From assembly GCA_016190205.1 (NCBI GenBank), contig JACPQZ010000053.1, positions 1 through 32,646 on the forward strand: a DNA stretch of 32,646 bases, written 5' to 3'. Under the pieces are notes generated by a model. The model was not told the DNA's origin and did no database searches. It was given only the letters and a program-made list of their open reading frames with translations. Of this stretch, positions 1 through 8,321 are shown in pieces; position 1 is the stretch's first letter; every line of letters starts with the position of its first letter. Origin of the DNA: Candidatus Omnitrophota bacterium (lineage in GTDB: Bacteria > Omnitrophota > JACPQZ01). Position numbers and translations under genes: made by a program.

Positions 1-10
1 GGCATGAGTC

Positions 11-1228
11 GTGCAGTCTAGCCCTGTCCCCATCCTTCGGATCATCGCCCGGCTGAATATAGGGGGTCCTGCGATCCAGGCGATTACCTTAACCCAGCGG
101 CTGGGGCCCCCTCGGTACGAGTCCATTTTAGTGGCGGGCGAGACTGCTCGCGGGGAAGGGGATATGAGTTATCTGGCAGACGGGAGCTCGATTAACCTTA
201 TCAAGCTGCGCCCTCTCGGCCGTTCCATGCAACCATGGCGCGATCTAAAGGCCTGGTTAGGGATCCTGGGTATTCTCATGCGGGCTCGCCCCCGCCTGGT
301 GCATACGCACACGGCAAAAGCAGGTGCGATTGGAAGAAGTGCGGTGTGGGTCGTGAACGTTTTTCAATGGATTTTGTCCCGCCTGCGCGGGAGGCCCTTC
401 GTCCCCATTCGTACGGTGCACACCTTTCACGGCCATGTCCTGGAGGGTTATTTCGGCACGTGGCAGACAACCCTTTTTTTAAGGATAGAGCGCCTCTTGG
501 CCCGGATGACCGACCGGATCTTGGCGGTGAGCCCTTCGGTGCGGGAGGACCTCATGAGCCGCCGAATCGGGCGCCCGGAGCAATGGCGGCTCGTACCGCT
601 TGGCCTCCCTCTTAAGCATTTGCTGGCCATGGATATGCCGCGCCCCCGTCCGGCAGGCATTCATATTGGGCTTGTGGGCCGCCTGGTTCCCATTAAAAAC
701 CATGCGCTCTTGCTCGATGGCATCCAGCGGTGCCGGGATATCATAGACCAGCGTGATTTGCATTTTTCCATCATTGGGGATGGCGACGGCCGCCGGGCGC
801 TTGAGCAAAGGGTACGGTCGATGGGCATGAACGGGAGGATTGTATTCACCGGATGGGTACTTGACGTCTTAAGGATATACGGCCCGCTTGATATCGTTTG
901 CCTCACATCCCTGAACGAAGGAACGCCCGTATCCATCATCGAGGCGCTGGCTGCGGGGCGCGGGGTGATGGCGTCGGACGTGGGCGGCGTCCGTGATATC
1001 CTGGGCCCCCTGGTTCGGGATCATGGCTTGTTCAAGCAGCACGCCCATGGCCTTGTCTTCGGTTCCCGGGATGTAGAAGGTTTCCGGGCCTCCTTGTCGT
1101 ATCTCGTGGGGCGCGCCGACGAACGCCTCGCGATGGGGGCCGTGGGGAGGGCGTACGTTGGAGAACATTTTTCCCTGGAACGTTTGGTAACGGGTATTGA
1201 CAAGATTTATCAGGAGATATTGACATGA
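11..1228 (+). CDS. GT4 family glycosyltransferase
   Basis: A 405-residue GT-B glycosyltransferase that should transfer a sugar from a nucleotide donor to a lipid-linked acceptor on the cytoplasmic face of the membrane. The N-terminal acceptor domain carries a glycine-rich loop (NIGGPA, residues 16-21), HTHTAKAG (98-105) and HTFHGHVLEGYF (137-148), a pattern common in GT4 enzymes of O-antigen and capsule loci. The C-terminal donor domain has GLVGRLVPIKN (220-230) and the EX7E motif at E303/E311. An in-frame TGA at 5-7 limits the start to GTG at 11, which has no clear Shine-Dalgarno sequence; translation may be coupled to an upstream gene outside the window. It overlaps the next gene by ATGA. 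The family is clear; the sugar and linkage cannot be read. Confidence 0.92.
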   Translation: MQSSPVPILRIIARLNIGGPAIQAITLTQRLGPPRYESILVAGETARGEGDMSYLADGSSINLIKLRPLGRSMQPWRDLKAWLGILGILMRARPRLVHTHTAKAGAIGRSAVWVVNVFQWILSRLRGRPFVPIRTVHTFHGHVLEGYFGTWQTTLFLRIERLLARMTDRILAVSPSVREDLMSRRIGRPEQWRLVPLGLPLKHLLAMDMPRPRPAGIHIGLVGRLVPIKNHALLLDGIQRCRDIIDQRDLHFSIIGDGDGRRALEQRVRSMGMNGRIVFTGWVLDVLRIYGPLDIVCLTSLNEGTPVSIIEALAAGRGVMASDVGGVRDILGPLVRDHGLFKQHAHGLVFGSRDVEGFRASLSYLVGRADERLAMGAVGRAYVGEHFSLERLVTGIDKIYQEILT

Positions 1229-2208
1229 AAGCACTCATCACGGGAGGCGGTGGTTTTATAGGTTCCCATCTGGCGGATTATCTTATTGCGGAGGGGCACG
1301 CGGTGACGGTCCTGGACGATTTTTCCACCGGCAAATACGAAAACATTGCCCATTTGGACGGGCATGAGCGTTTTCAGGTGGTGGTCGGAACCATCTTGAA
1401 CGAAACACTTGTGGATAAACTGGTCGAGCGCTGCGACACCATCTTTCATCTGGCGGCGGCCGTGGGTGTGGAGCTTATTATCAAGCGTCCCCTGGAATCT
1501 CTCGTTACGAACATCCGGGGCAGTGAGATCATACTCGAGATGGCGCATCGATACCGCAAAAAGACCCTCATCACGTCAACGTCGGAAATCTATGGAAAAA
1601 ATGCAAAGGGCCCCTTTCAGGAAGACGACGACCGCGTGCTGGGCTCGCCGCTCAAGAGCCGGTGGAGCTATTCGACGGCGAAGGCCGTGGACGAGATACT
1701 GGCCTATGTCTACTGGAAGGAAAAGGCGGTTCCCACCCTCATCGTTAGACTGTTCAACACGGTCGGCCCCCGCCAGAGCGGGGCCTACGGTATGGTGATT
1801 CCCCGCTTTGTCACGAGGGCGCTGGCCCATGAGCCACTCGAAGTCCATGGCGATGGAAAGCAGACCCGGTGTTTTCTGTACGTGCGCGACGTGGTCTCGG
1901 CCCTTTCCAAATTGATGGCCAATCCCGGGGCGGTCGGACAGGTATTTAATCTGGGAAGCCAGGAGGAAGTGTCGATAGAAGAGCTGGCCCGGCGCGTGAT
2001 CAAGCTGACGAACAGCCGGTCACAAATTGTCTACGTGCCCTATCAGCAGGCGTATGAGGAGGGTTTCGAAGACATGCCCCGGAGGGTACCGGATATCACG
2101 CGGGTTCGAAATCTGATAGGTTTTAAGCCCAGCATGACTCTGGACGGGATCATCAGGAGCGTTGTGGAAAGCATGCGTCGTCCCCTCTCTGCCGTTATCT
2201 ATGAGTGA
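1225..2208 (+). CDS. NAD-dependent sugar epimerase/dehydratase (extended SDR)
   Basis: A 327-residue extended short-chain dehydrogenase/reductase acting on a nucleotide sugar. It shows the Rossmann motif TGGGGFIG (6-13), an acidic pair after beta-2 (DD31-32) that favours NAD, the catalytic Ser/Thr region TSTSEIYG (117-124) and the YxxxK pair Y149/K153. The region around RLFNTVGPRQ and the C-terminal substrate-binding part resemble UDP-glucuronate decarboxylase and dTDP-glucose 4,6-dehydratase relatives. The exact reaction (decarboxylation, dehydration or 4-epimerisation) cannot be fixed from motifs. It starts inside the stop of the upstream GT4 gene (ATGA), which implies translational coupling. 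Confidence 0.92.
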   Translation: MKALITGGGGFIGSHLADYLIAEGHAVTVLDDFSTGKYENIAHLDGHERFQVVVGTILNETLVDKLVERCDTIFHLAAAVGVELIIKRPLESLVTNIRGSEIILEMAHRYRKKTLITSTSEIYGKNAKGPFQEDDDRVLGSPLKSRWSYSTAKAVDEILAYVYWKEKAVPTLIVRLFNTVGPRQSGAYGMVIPRFVTRALAHEPLEVHGDGKQTRCFLYVRDVVSALSKLMANPGAVGQVFNLGSQEEVSIEELARRVIKLTNSRSQIVYVPYQQAYEEGFEDMPRRVPDITRVRNLIGFKPSMTLDGIIRSVVESMRRPLSAVIYE

Positions 2209-4030
2209 TTCTCTGTGGGGTGGCATGGGGCCGCCTTTGCGCGCTGCCTTGGCCGGTGGGACGGCCCTGGGCTTAACATGGCTCCTCACGCCCTGGGTTC
2301 GCCGGCTGTCGGTGCGGCTCGGCTGGGTTTCGCGTCCCGTTGAGGAACGGTGGGGCAAGCGTGCCGTGGCCCGCTTCGGGGGGGCGGCCATGTTCATCGG
2401 GTTTCTTGTCGCCGTCTTCACCTGGGTTCCGTTGGATGGCGGGTTCCTTGGGCTTATGGTGGGACTCGTTGCCGTGTTCATCTTGGGGCTCGTGGATGAT
2501 CTCAGGCGGATTCCCCCGTACACAAAGCTCCTGGTTCAGCTCATCGTCGGATGTGTGGTGGCTGCCAGCGGTACCCGGATCGAACTCATTGAGTGGACGT
2601 GGCTGTCTATCCCACTTTCTGTGTTTTGGTTTGTCTTTGTGATGAACGCGTTTAATCTGCTCGACAATATGGACGGACTTGCAGCGGGGACGGGGGCGCT
2701 GGCCGCGGGGTTCTGTGTGTGGTTTGCCGGTTGGACCGGTCAATGGTCCATTGTCATGCTGGGTTCTGTCTTATGCGGGGTCTCTTTGGGATTCTTAAGG
2801 TATAATTTCCCGCCTGCCAAGATTTACATGGGTGATTCCGGAAGTCATTTTCTGGGGTTGAGCTTGGCTGCCTTGGCCCTGCTGGGAAGTTGGCAGAATT
2901 CGACGCAGCTCCTAAGTGTCTTGGTGGTTCCAGCCCTGGTTTTGGCCGTGCCCATCTTTGACACCTGCTTTGTCATAATTCAAAGGCAGCTTCACCGGCG
3001 GCACCCGTTTACTGGAGGGGCCGATCACATTTCACATCGTTTGGCGATCCTAGGTTTGAGCGTCAGGCAGACGGTTGTTGCACTCTATGCGCTGAGTGCA
3101 GGTTTGGGGCTTTTGAGCGTGATATCCGTTACCCTCAACCCCGTTCAAGCACTGATCATCTGGCTGGTTGTGTTAACGGCGCTCGTTCTCTTTGGACTCT
3201 ACTTGGCACAGGTCAAGGTGTACCGGCTCGAAACCGTTTCACCCATCGTCCGGTCGGAGCCCTTAGCGGCCGGCCCTGTAACCCTCATTGAGACCATGCT
3301 GTTGCACAAACGTCGCCTGCTTGAGGTCCTGGTCGATTTTATGCTCCTCGGCGTTTCCTATGTCGGGGCGTATCTTTTGCGATTTGAGGGGGCCCTGGGC
3401 GCCCATGAGCAACAACTCGTCTTACAGTCGCTTCCCGTCCTTCTCGTCATTAAACTTTCTTGTTTTGGGGGCTTCGGTCTGTACAGGGGTGTTTGGCGTT
3501 ATGTCAGTCTTTCCGACATGATCGTCATCCTCAAGGCGGTCGCACTTGGGTCTGTTCTCTCTGCGCTGACCCTTTTATACTTCTGGCGTTTTGAAGGTTA
3601 TTCAAGAGCCATTTTTGTCATTGATGGGATGCTTACCTTTCTGTTGGTCGGTTCTGCCCGTGTTCTTGAACGGTTGATGGATGATTGGATCGGCGCCGCG
3701 AAAAGGGGGCGGAGAGCCGTTCTCATCCTGGGGGCCGGCGAGACGGGGGTGCGAGTCCTTCGTCATCTCCAGTACGAGAGGAGCGCTCAACGGCGAGTGG
3801 TAGGATTTATCGATGACGATCCCCGTAAAATAGGTACTCGCATTCATGGGTCTTCCGTGATCGGATCACGGCGCAATTTGGCCTCTCTCATTACCCAGCG
3901 CGGCATTGAAGAGATTCTCATCGCGATTCATGATCCGTCGGGTGAACTGCTCGAGCAGATGAGGCGCTTGTGCGAACCTTCGGGGGTCAGCTGGAGGGTG
4001 GTTCGGGCAGGGGTTACGGACGTGTTATGA
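2201..4030 (+). CDS. WecA/MraY-type polyprenyl-phosphate sugar-1-P transferase fused to a CapD-like N-terminal half
   Basis: A 609-residue membrane protein with two recognisable parts. Residues 10-340 form a multi-spanning polyprenyl-phosphate N-acetylhexosamine-1-phosphate transferase: GLVDDLRR (96-103), NAFNLLDNMDGLAAG (149-163), AKIYMGDSGSHFLG (206-219) and the His motif GADHISHRL (273-281). This would start glycan synthesis on undecaprenyl phosphate. Residues 365-609 resemble the N-terminal half of CapD/FlaA1-type proteins: four or so membrane segments including FGLYRGVWRY (425-434), then a Rossmann domain with GAGETG (511-516) and VGFIDDDPRKIG (534-545). The catalytic SDR domain that follows in CapD is absent. 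An upstream TTG at 2162 is possible, but ATG 2201 is preferred because the transferase homology begins soon after. It overlaps the upstream gene by 8 bases. Confidence 0.9.
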   Translation: MSDSLWGGMGPPLRAALAGGTALGLTWLLTPWVRRLSVRLGWVSRPVEERWGKRAVARFGGAAMFIGFLVAVFTWVPLDGGFLGLMVGLVAVFILGLVDDLRRIPPYTKLLVQLIVGCVVAASGTRIELIEWTWLSIPLSVFWFVFVMNAFNLLDNMDGLAAGTGALAAGFCVWFAGWTGQWSIVMLGSVLCGVSLGFLRYNFPPAKIYMGDSGSHFLGLSLAALALLGSWQNSTQLLSVLVVPALVLAVPIFDTCFVIIQRQLHRRHPFTGGADHISHRLAILGLSVRQTVVALYALSAGLGLLSVISVTLNPVQALIIWLVVLTALVLFGLYLAQVKVYRLETVSPIVRSEPLAAGPVTLIETMLLHKRRLLEVLVDFMLLGVSYVGAYLLRFEGALGAHEQQLVLQSLPVLLVIKLSCFGGFGLYRGVWRYVSLSDMIVILKAVALGSVLSALTLLYFWRFEGYSRAIFVIDGMLTFLLVGSARVLERLMDDWIGAAKRGRRAVLILGAGETGVRVLRHLQYERSAQRRVVGFIDDDPRKIGTRIHGSSVIGSRRNLASLITQRGIEEILIAIHDPSGELLEQMRRLCEPSGVSWRVVRAGVTDVL

Positions 4031-5235
4031 GGAAATGGGAAGGCCTTGCCCAGATTCTACAACAGGGCGGGCTTTACGCCCTGCTTTTTTTATTGCCATT
4101 TTCAAAGGCCGCCTGTGAGATTTCCTTCGGTTTCCTGTTTGCGGGATGGTTGATTGACCGCCTGAATCCTCGAACGCGTCGGGATACGATATGGATCACC
4201 CCCGCAACGCATGCGCTCCGTCTGTGGATTTGGACATTTCTGCTCGTATCCGCGCTGTCCATTCTCCGGAGCGACTACCCTATGCTCGGACTGCGCGGCT
4301 TTTTCAGCAAGTGGGCTGAGTATTTTCTGTTTTTTGTTATAACGGCGGATGTTGTCCGTCGGCCGGGCGTTGTGGGGAGGGTATTACTCTTTATGACGCT
4401 CGGAGCTGTGGGGGTCACCCTGGAGGCATATTCGCAATGGTTTCGTTTGCATGGACTATTCAGGCACTATCGGTACGATATGTTTGACAAGATGATCGGC
4501 CCCTATGAAAACCCGAACGATTTTGCAACGTACCTCATTGTTGTGATCCCGGTCTTACTTTCGACCGCACTGAGGGTACGTTGGGTCGTTAGGGTCGGCC
4601 TGGGAGTGCTCTTGACCCTTCTCCTGGTGTGTTTTCTCCAGACGGGTACCATTGCTGCCTATCTCGGGATAATGTGCAGTCTACCCGTCATTTTCTCTAT
4701 GCATCTCACGTCACGTCGGTTCGTTGGTCCATTGTTGGGCATGTTGCTCTTATCGACGGCTGCCACCCTCATCTACTTTAGCAGCGTAAAAGACCTTGTG
4801 ATGCACTTCCAGGAAATCCAGGTTAACCGCATTGCGTGGCTAAAATCTTCTCTGGCCATGATACGAGATCGTCCTTTTTTGGGGTTTGGTTTGAATACGT
4901 TCTTGTCCCATTATATGGATTACTGGGTGGGCGGAATACAGGTTCCGGTCTATGCCCACAATTGTTACCTCCAAATCGCTGCAGAAACGGGTTTAATAGG
5001 TCTTGTCATGTTCCTGGCTGTCGTCATGACACTTATGAGAAAGTTACTTACGGTTGCTCGGCGATTGAAAGACCATAAGGCAGTTTTATTGCTCGGTCTC
5101 ATCGCCGGACTCACCGCCTATTTGGTGCAGGCCGCTTTCGATACGAATTTTTTCTCACTCAGGCAGGCCGTATTGTTTTGGGTCATGGCAGGGATTGCGC
5201 TTGGGATAAGCGACCCAGCGGAGCAACGTGTTTGA
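4027..5235 (+). CDS. O-antigen ligase / polymerase family membrane protein
   Basis: A 402-residue integral membrane protein with about ten hydrophobic segments. It has the features of the WaaL/Wzy (O-antigen ligase, PF04932) superfamily: GPYENPNDFATYL (157-169 region) before a central helix, then RDRPFLGFGLNTF and AHNCYLQIAAETGLIG in the large periplasmic loop and following helix. Such proteins join finished lipid-linked glycans to lipid A-core or another acceptor, or polymerise repeat units, on the periplasmic side. The start is ATG 4027, overlapping the previous stop as ATGA; an upstream in-frame start at 3970 would lie inside the preceding gene and adds a low-complexity leader. Ligase and polymerase cannot be told apart by sequence alone. 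Confidence 0.88.
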   Translation: MRKWEGLAQILQQGGLYALLFLLPFSKAACEISFGFLFAGWLIDRLNPRTRRDTIWITPATHALRLWIWTFLLVSALSILRSDYPMLGLRGFFSKWAEYFLFFVITADVVRRPGVVGRVLLFMTLGAVGVTLEAYSQWFRLHGLFRHYRYDMFDKMIGPYENPNDFATYLIVVIPVLLSTALRVRWVVRVGLGVLLTLLLVCFLQTGTIAAYLGIMCSLPVIFSMHLTSRRFVGPLLGMLLLSTAATLIYFSSVKDLVMHFQEIQVNRIAWLKSSLAMIRDRPFLGFGLNTFLSHYMDYWVGGIQVPVYAHNCYLQIAAETGLIGLVMFLAVVMTLMRKLLTVARRLKDHKAVLLLGLIAGLTAYLVQAAFDTNFFSLRQAVLFWVMAGIALGISDPAEQRV

Positions 5236-5315
5236 TCCTATTCAGTACATTGGACTTGTAAAGAATATCTGACTATAGCAAAATATAGGATGTTCGTGTA
5301 GAGGCTTATAGCCTT
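5236..5315 (+). promoter_or_regulatory. 80-bp intergenic gap with weak promoter-like signals and a hairpin before the next start
   Basis: The first true gap in the gene array. It is AT-rich compared with its surroundings. TTGGAC at 5250-5255 and TATAGC at 5274-5279 are 18 bases apart, a poor match to a sigma-70 promoter. A 5-bp perfect hairpin, AGGCT (5302-5306) and AGCCT (5310-5314) with a TAT loop, ends just before ATG 5316 and includes most of the only Shine-Dalgarno-like GAGG (5301-5304). No terminator-like U-tract hairpin is visible. An internal promoter is plausible but unproven. Confidence 0.3.
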
Positions 5316-6569
5316 ATGCTTAAGTCATTCTTTCGGGATGCCGGTATAGTCATGTTGGGGACGTCGCTCGCCAACGTGTGCAATCTGCTTTACCAGATTT
5401 ATATGGTGCGCAACCTGGATGGCGAGGCCTTCGGCGTGCTCACGACGCTTCTGGCCTCACTCATCATCTTTTCCATCCCGTGCTTCGCCCTGCAAACCGT
5501 CATAGCCAAATGGAGCGCGGAGTTTAAGGCGAAGGCCGAAAGCGAGAAGATCCGGCTCTTCTTTTGGGATGTAGGAAAGTGGGTGTGTCTCTTTCTCGTG
5601 TTCTTTCTGGCCGTGGCGGTGTGGCAGGCAGAGACCGTGGCTGGTTTTTTGCAGATCGATGTTCCCGGCCTCATTCTGGTGACCGCAGGCTCTGTGGTGT
5701 TCGCCACTCTTCTTCCGCTCTGGCTGGGAATTCTACAAGGGCTTGAGCGGTTCGCCGTGATGGGTCTTGTCCTGATTGCCGCGGCCCTCCTCAAGGTGGT
5801 GCTGGGTGTCCTATTCGTGGAGCTCGGCTGGGCCGTCACGGGGGCCCTCCTTGCCGTCTTATTTTCGCTCTCGTTCATTATCCCCGTGCCCTGGTGGGCC
5901 TGCCGCCAGTGGACACTCCCGCCTGTGTGGAGCGGATGGCGGTGGTCCCTGGCGGAGAGCGGAGAGGCGTGCCGCTACATGCTCCCGGCGGGGTTCACCT
6001 TTCTTTGTTTTGCTGTATTGACGGGGTCGGATATGGTGCTCGTCAAGCATTTCTTTTCACCCTTCACCGCAGGGGTTTATGCCAAGGGCTCCATGGTGGG
6101 AAAGATTGTGCTCTTCCTTCCCCTGGCGGTGGGCTGGACCCTCCTCCCCAAGGCGGCAGGCCGCAGGGTCTTGAATCAAGGGAGCAGCGGACTGCTCAAG
6201 CTGAGCCTCTTGCTGGGCGCTGTGATGTGCGGGCTGGCGGTTCTGGTGTCGTTCGCCTATCCTGCTGTGTACGTGTGGCTGTTCCGCGTCGATCACCAGG
6301 AGCTCTTTGTTCCCCTGACCCGGTTTTTCTCCGTGGCCATGAGTTTTTATGCGTTGACCCAGATCATCATGATTTATCAACTGTCGGTCCGGAACCTTTC
6401 ATTTCTGGGCCCGATGCTCTTGCTCTCCTGTATCCAGTTGGGTCTCATCGTAATGTTTCATCAGTCCTTGGAGCAGGTACTGTGGATATTGTGTCTCTGC
6501 GGCGTAAGCGCCCTCGCCTTGAACGTGGTGCGCGTTGAGTGGGGGAGCTTGTCCAAGCTTTCGGCATGA
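5316..6569 (+). CDS. Wzx-type polysaccharide flippase (MOP/MATE superfamily)
   Basis: A 417-residue protein made almost entirely of hydrophobic helices (about twelve), typical of the oligosaccharidyl-lipid flippase family, which moves lipid-linked glycans from the cytoplasmic to the periplasmic leaflet. The N-terminus (FRDAGIVMLGTSLANVCNLL, residues 5-24) and the repeated pattern near residues 220-270 (YMLPAGFTFL, then FFSPFTAGVYAKGSMVGK) are characteristic: family members carry a helix-breaking segment and a Y/F-A-K/A repeat there. Its place next to the ligase and the phosphotransferase fits a Wzx role. The start is ATG 5316, with a weak GAGG 12 bases upstream inside a possible hairpin. It overlaps the next gene by ATGA. 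Confidence 0.88.
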   Translation: MLKSFFRDAGIVMLGTSLANVCNLLYQIYMVRNLDGEAFGVLTTLLASLIIFSIPCFALQTVIAKWSAEFKAKAESEKIRLFFWDVGKWVCLFLVFFLAVAVWQAETVAGFLQIDVPGLILVTAGSVVFATLLPLWLGILQGLERFAVMGLVLIAAALLKVVLGVLFVELGWAVTGALLAVLFSLSFIIPVPWWACRQWTLPPVWSGWRWSLAESGEACRYMLPAGFTFLCFAVLTGSDMVLVKHFFSPFTAGVYAKGSMVGKIVLFLPLAVGWTLLPKAAGRRVLNQGSSGLLKLSLLLGAVMCGLAVLVSFAYPAVYVWLFRVDHQELFVPLTRFFSVAMSFYALTQIIMIYQLSVRNLSFLGPMLLLSCIQLGLIVMFHQSLEQVLWILCLCGVSALALNVVRVEWGSLSKLSA

Positions 6570-8305
6570 GGGCGCAGGAGCCGTGCATCGAGTTATCGGT
6601 GGTGATGCCCGCCTACAACGAAGGAGAGCGGTTGGCGGGCAATATCACCGAGACGGTCAAGGTCCTGCGCGGGATGGGCATGTCTTTTGAGGTGGTCGTG
6701 GTAGATGACGGGTCCGGAGATGAGACGTGGAGGCTTCTGGGCGAGATGCGCGGCCGGATACCGGAGCTCGTGGCGATCCGGCAGGGGATGAATCTGGGAA
6801 AGGGACAGGCGCTCAAGAAGGGGTTTTGGAATTCGCGGGGCGGGCTCATCGCCTTTTTGGATGCTGATTTGGACGTGCACCCCTCGCAGCTTAAGGTGCT
6901 GATGGACAGGATGCGGGATACGGAGTCTCATGTTGTCATCGGTTCCAAACGACACCCCCAATCGGTCTTAAGATACCCGTTGTACAGAAAGGTCTTGAGT
7001 ACGGTCTATTTCTGGCTTGTCAAGTCGCTGTTTGGCCTGCCCATCCGGGATACCCAAACGGGCCTCAAGCTTTTCAGGCGGGAAGTGCTGGCCCAGGTGT
7101 TTCCCAAGGTACTCATCAAGAAGTTTGCCTATGACCTGGAACTATTGGTGATCGCCCACCACTTTGGGTTTAAGGTCGCGGAGGCCCCCGTTAAAATCGA
7201 TTTTAAGCGCCGTTTCGGACGGATTGGTTTAAGGACCATCCTGGATATTACGTGGGATACCCTGGCGGTGTTCTATCGTTTGACGATCCTGCGCTACTAT
7301 GATCATAAAGAGTGGGCGCCGTGGCCCCCGGATAAAGCCCCTCTCATATCCGTCCTGGTCCCTGTGAAGGGATGGGGGACCTATCTGGCGCAGTGTCTTG
7401 CGCAATGTCAATTCTTGGAATATCCATGCTTTGAAGTGATTGTCCTGCCTGACCAGGAGGTGAAAGAGGGTCCGGAGTGGGTGCATGACAAAAGAATCAG
7501 GTTCGTGCCCACCGGGCCGGTGAACCCGGGCAGAAAACGGGATATCGGGGCCCGCGAAGCCAATGGCCAAATCCTGGCCTTTTTGGACAGCGATGCGTAC
7601 CCCACGCCGGAATGGCTCACCCTGGCCACGAGACATTTTCAAAATCCGCTCGTGGCGGCGGTCGGGGGGCCCGGTGTGACTCCGGAGGAAGACAGCCTCT
7701 TGCAGAAGGTGAGCGGGCTCATTTACGAATCTCCCTTGGGCGGAGGCCCGGCCAGCTTCCGGTACACGCCCGGGACACTGCGTGAAGTGGACGACTTCCC
7801 GTCTTGTAACCTGCTCGTAAGGCGTGCGGACTTCGAAGCTGTGCGGGGGTTTAACAGCGACTTCTGGCCGGGGGAGGACACCGTGCTGTGCCGCGACCTC
7901 GTGCATCGGTTATCGAAAAAGATCGTGTACGAGCCGAAGGCCGTTGTCTTTCATCACCGGCGCTCTCTTTTCCGGGGGCATTTGAGCCAGGTGCGGCAAT
8001 ACGCCTACCACCGGGGCTATTTTGCGAAGCGTTTTCCGGAGACGAGCCGGAAGGCGGCGTTCTTTATTCCTTCTCTCTTCGTGTTGTTTGCGGCGAGCGG
8101 TCTTTTCTTGGCTTTTCTCCTGCCGCCGCTTATGCCCCTCTGGAACGCGGGGATAGCGATTTACCTGGGTGCCACCGTGCTCGCGGCCGTTCCGACGAGG
8201 CGGATAAAGATGGGAGCCTTGTTCTGGATGGGTTTGGTGCTCACGCATTTCACCTATGGAATCTTTTTTCTTATTGGATTAACTGCGAAAGGCGTTACGC
8301 GTTAG
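6566..8305 (+). CDS. Two-domain GT2-GT2 glycosyltransferase
   Basis: A 579-residue protein with two GT-A (GT2) domains in one chain. Residues 8-250 resemble dolichyl/polyprenyl-phosphate sugar synthases (DPM1/ALG5-like): VVMPAYNEGE (12-21), VVVVDDGSGDE (43-53), FLDADLD (97-103) and TQTGLKLFRR (163-172). Residues 258-500 form a second GT2: ISVLVPVKGW (261-270), FLDSDAYP (339-346), SCNLLVRR (413-420) and the general-base-like FWPGEDTVL (433-441). About two membrane helices close the C-terminus (roughly 488-575). Likely roles are a polyprenyl-P-sugar synthase coupled to a glycosyltransferase at the inner membrane. ATG 6566 is chosen because it gives an ATGA junction; a GTG at 6539 would overlap the flippase by 31 bases. 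Confidence 0.88.
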   Translation: MRAQEPCIELSVVMPAYNEGERLAGNITETVKVLRGMGMSFEVVVVDDGSGDETWRLLGEMRGRIPELVAIRQGMNLGKGQALKKGFWNSRGGLIAFLDADLDVHPSQLKVLMDRMRDTESHVVIGSKRHPQSVLRYPLYRKVLSTVYFWLVKSLFGLPIRDTQTGLKLFRREVLAQVFPKVLIKKFAYDLELLVIAHHFGFKVAEAPVKIDFKRRFGRIGLRTILDITWDTLAVFYRLTILRYYDHKEWAPWPPDKAPLISVLVPVKGWGTYLAQCLAQCQFLEYPCFEVIVLPDQEVKEGPEWVHDKRIRFVPTGPVNPGRKRDIGAREANGQILAFLDSDAYPTPEWLTLATRHFQNPLVAAVGGPGVTPEEDSLLQKVSGLIYESPLGGGPASFRYTPGTLREVDDFPSCNLLVRRADFEAVRGFNSDFWPGEDTVLCRDLVHRLSKKIVYEPKAVVFHHRRSLFRGHLSQVRQYAYHRGYFAKRFPETSRKAAFFIPSLFVLFAASGLFLAFLLPPLMPLWNAGIAIYLGATVLAAVPTRRIKMGALFWMGLVLTHFTYGIFFLIGLTAKGVTR

Positions 8306-8321
8306 AGGAGGAGCGAGTCTA

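Noticed and set aside
1-10. End of an upstream gene (TGA at 5-7)
   Set aside because: Only ten bases are available, so no coding claim is possible.
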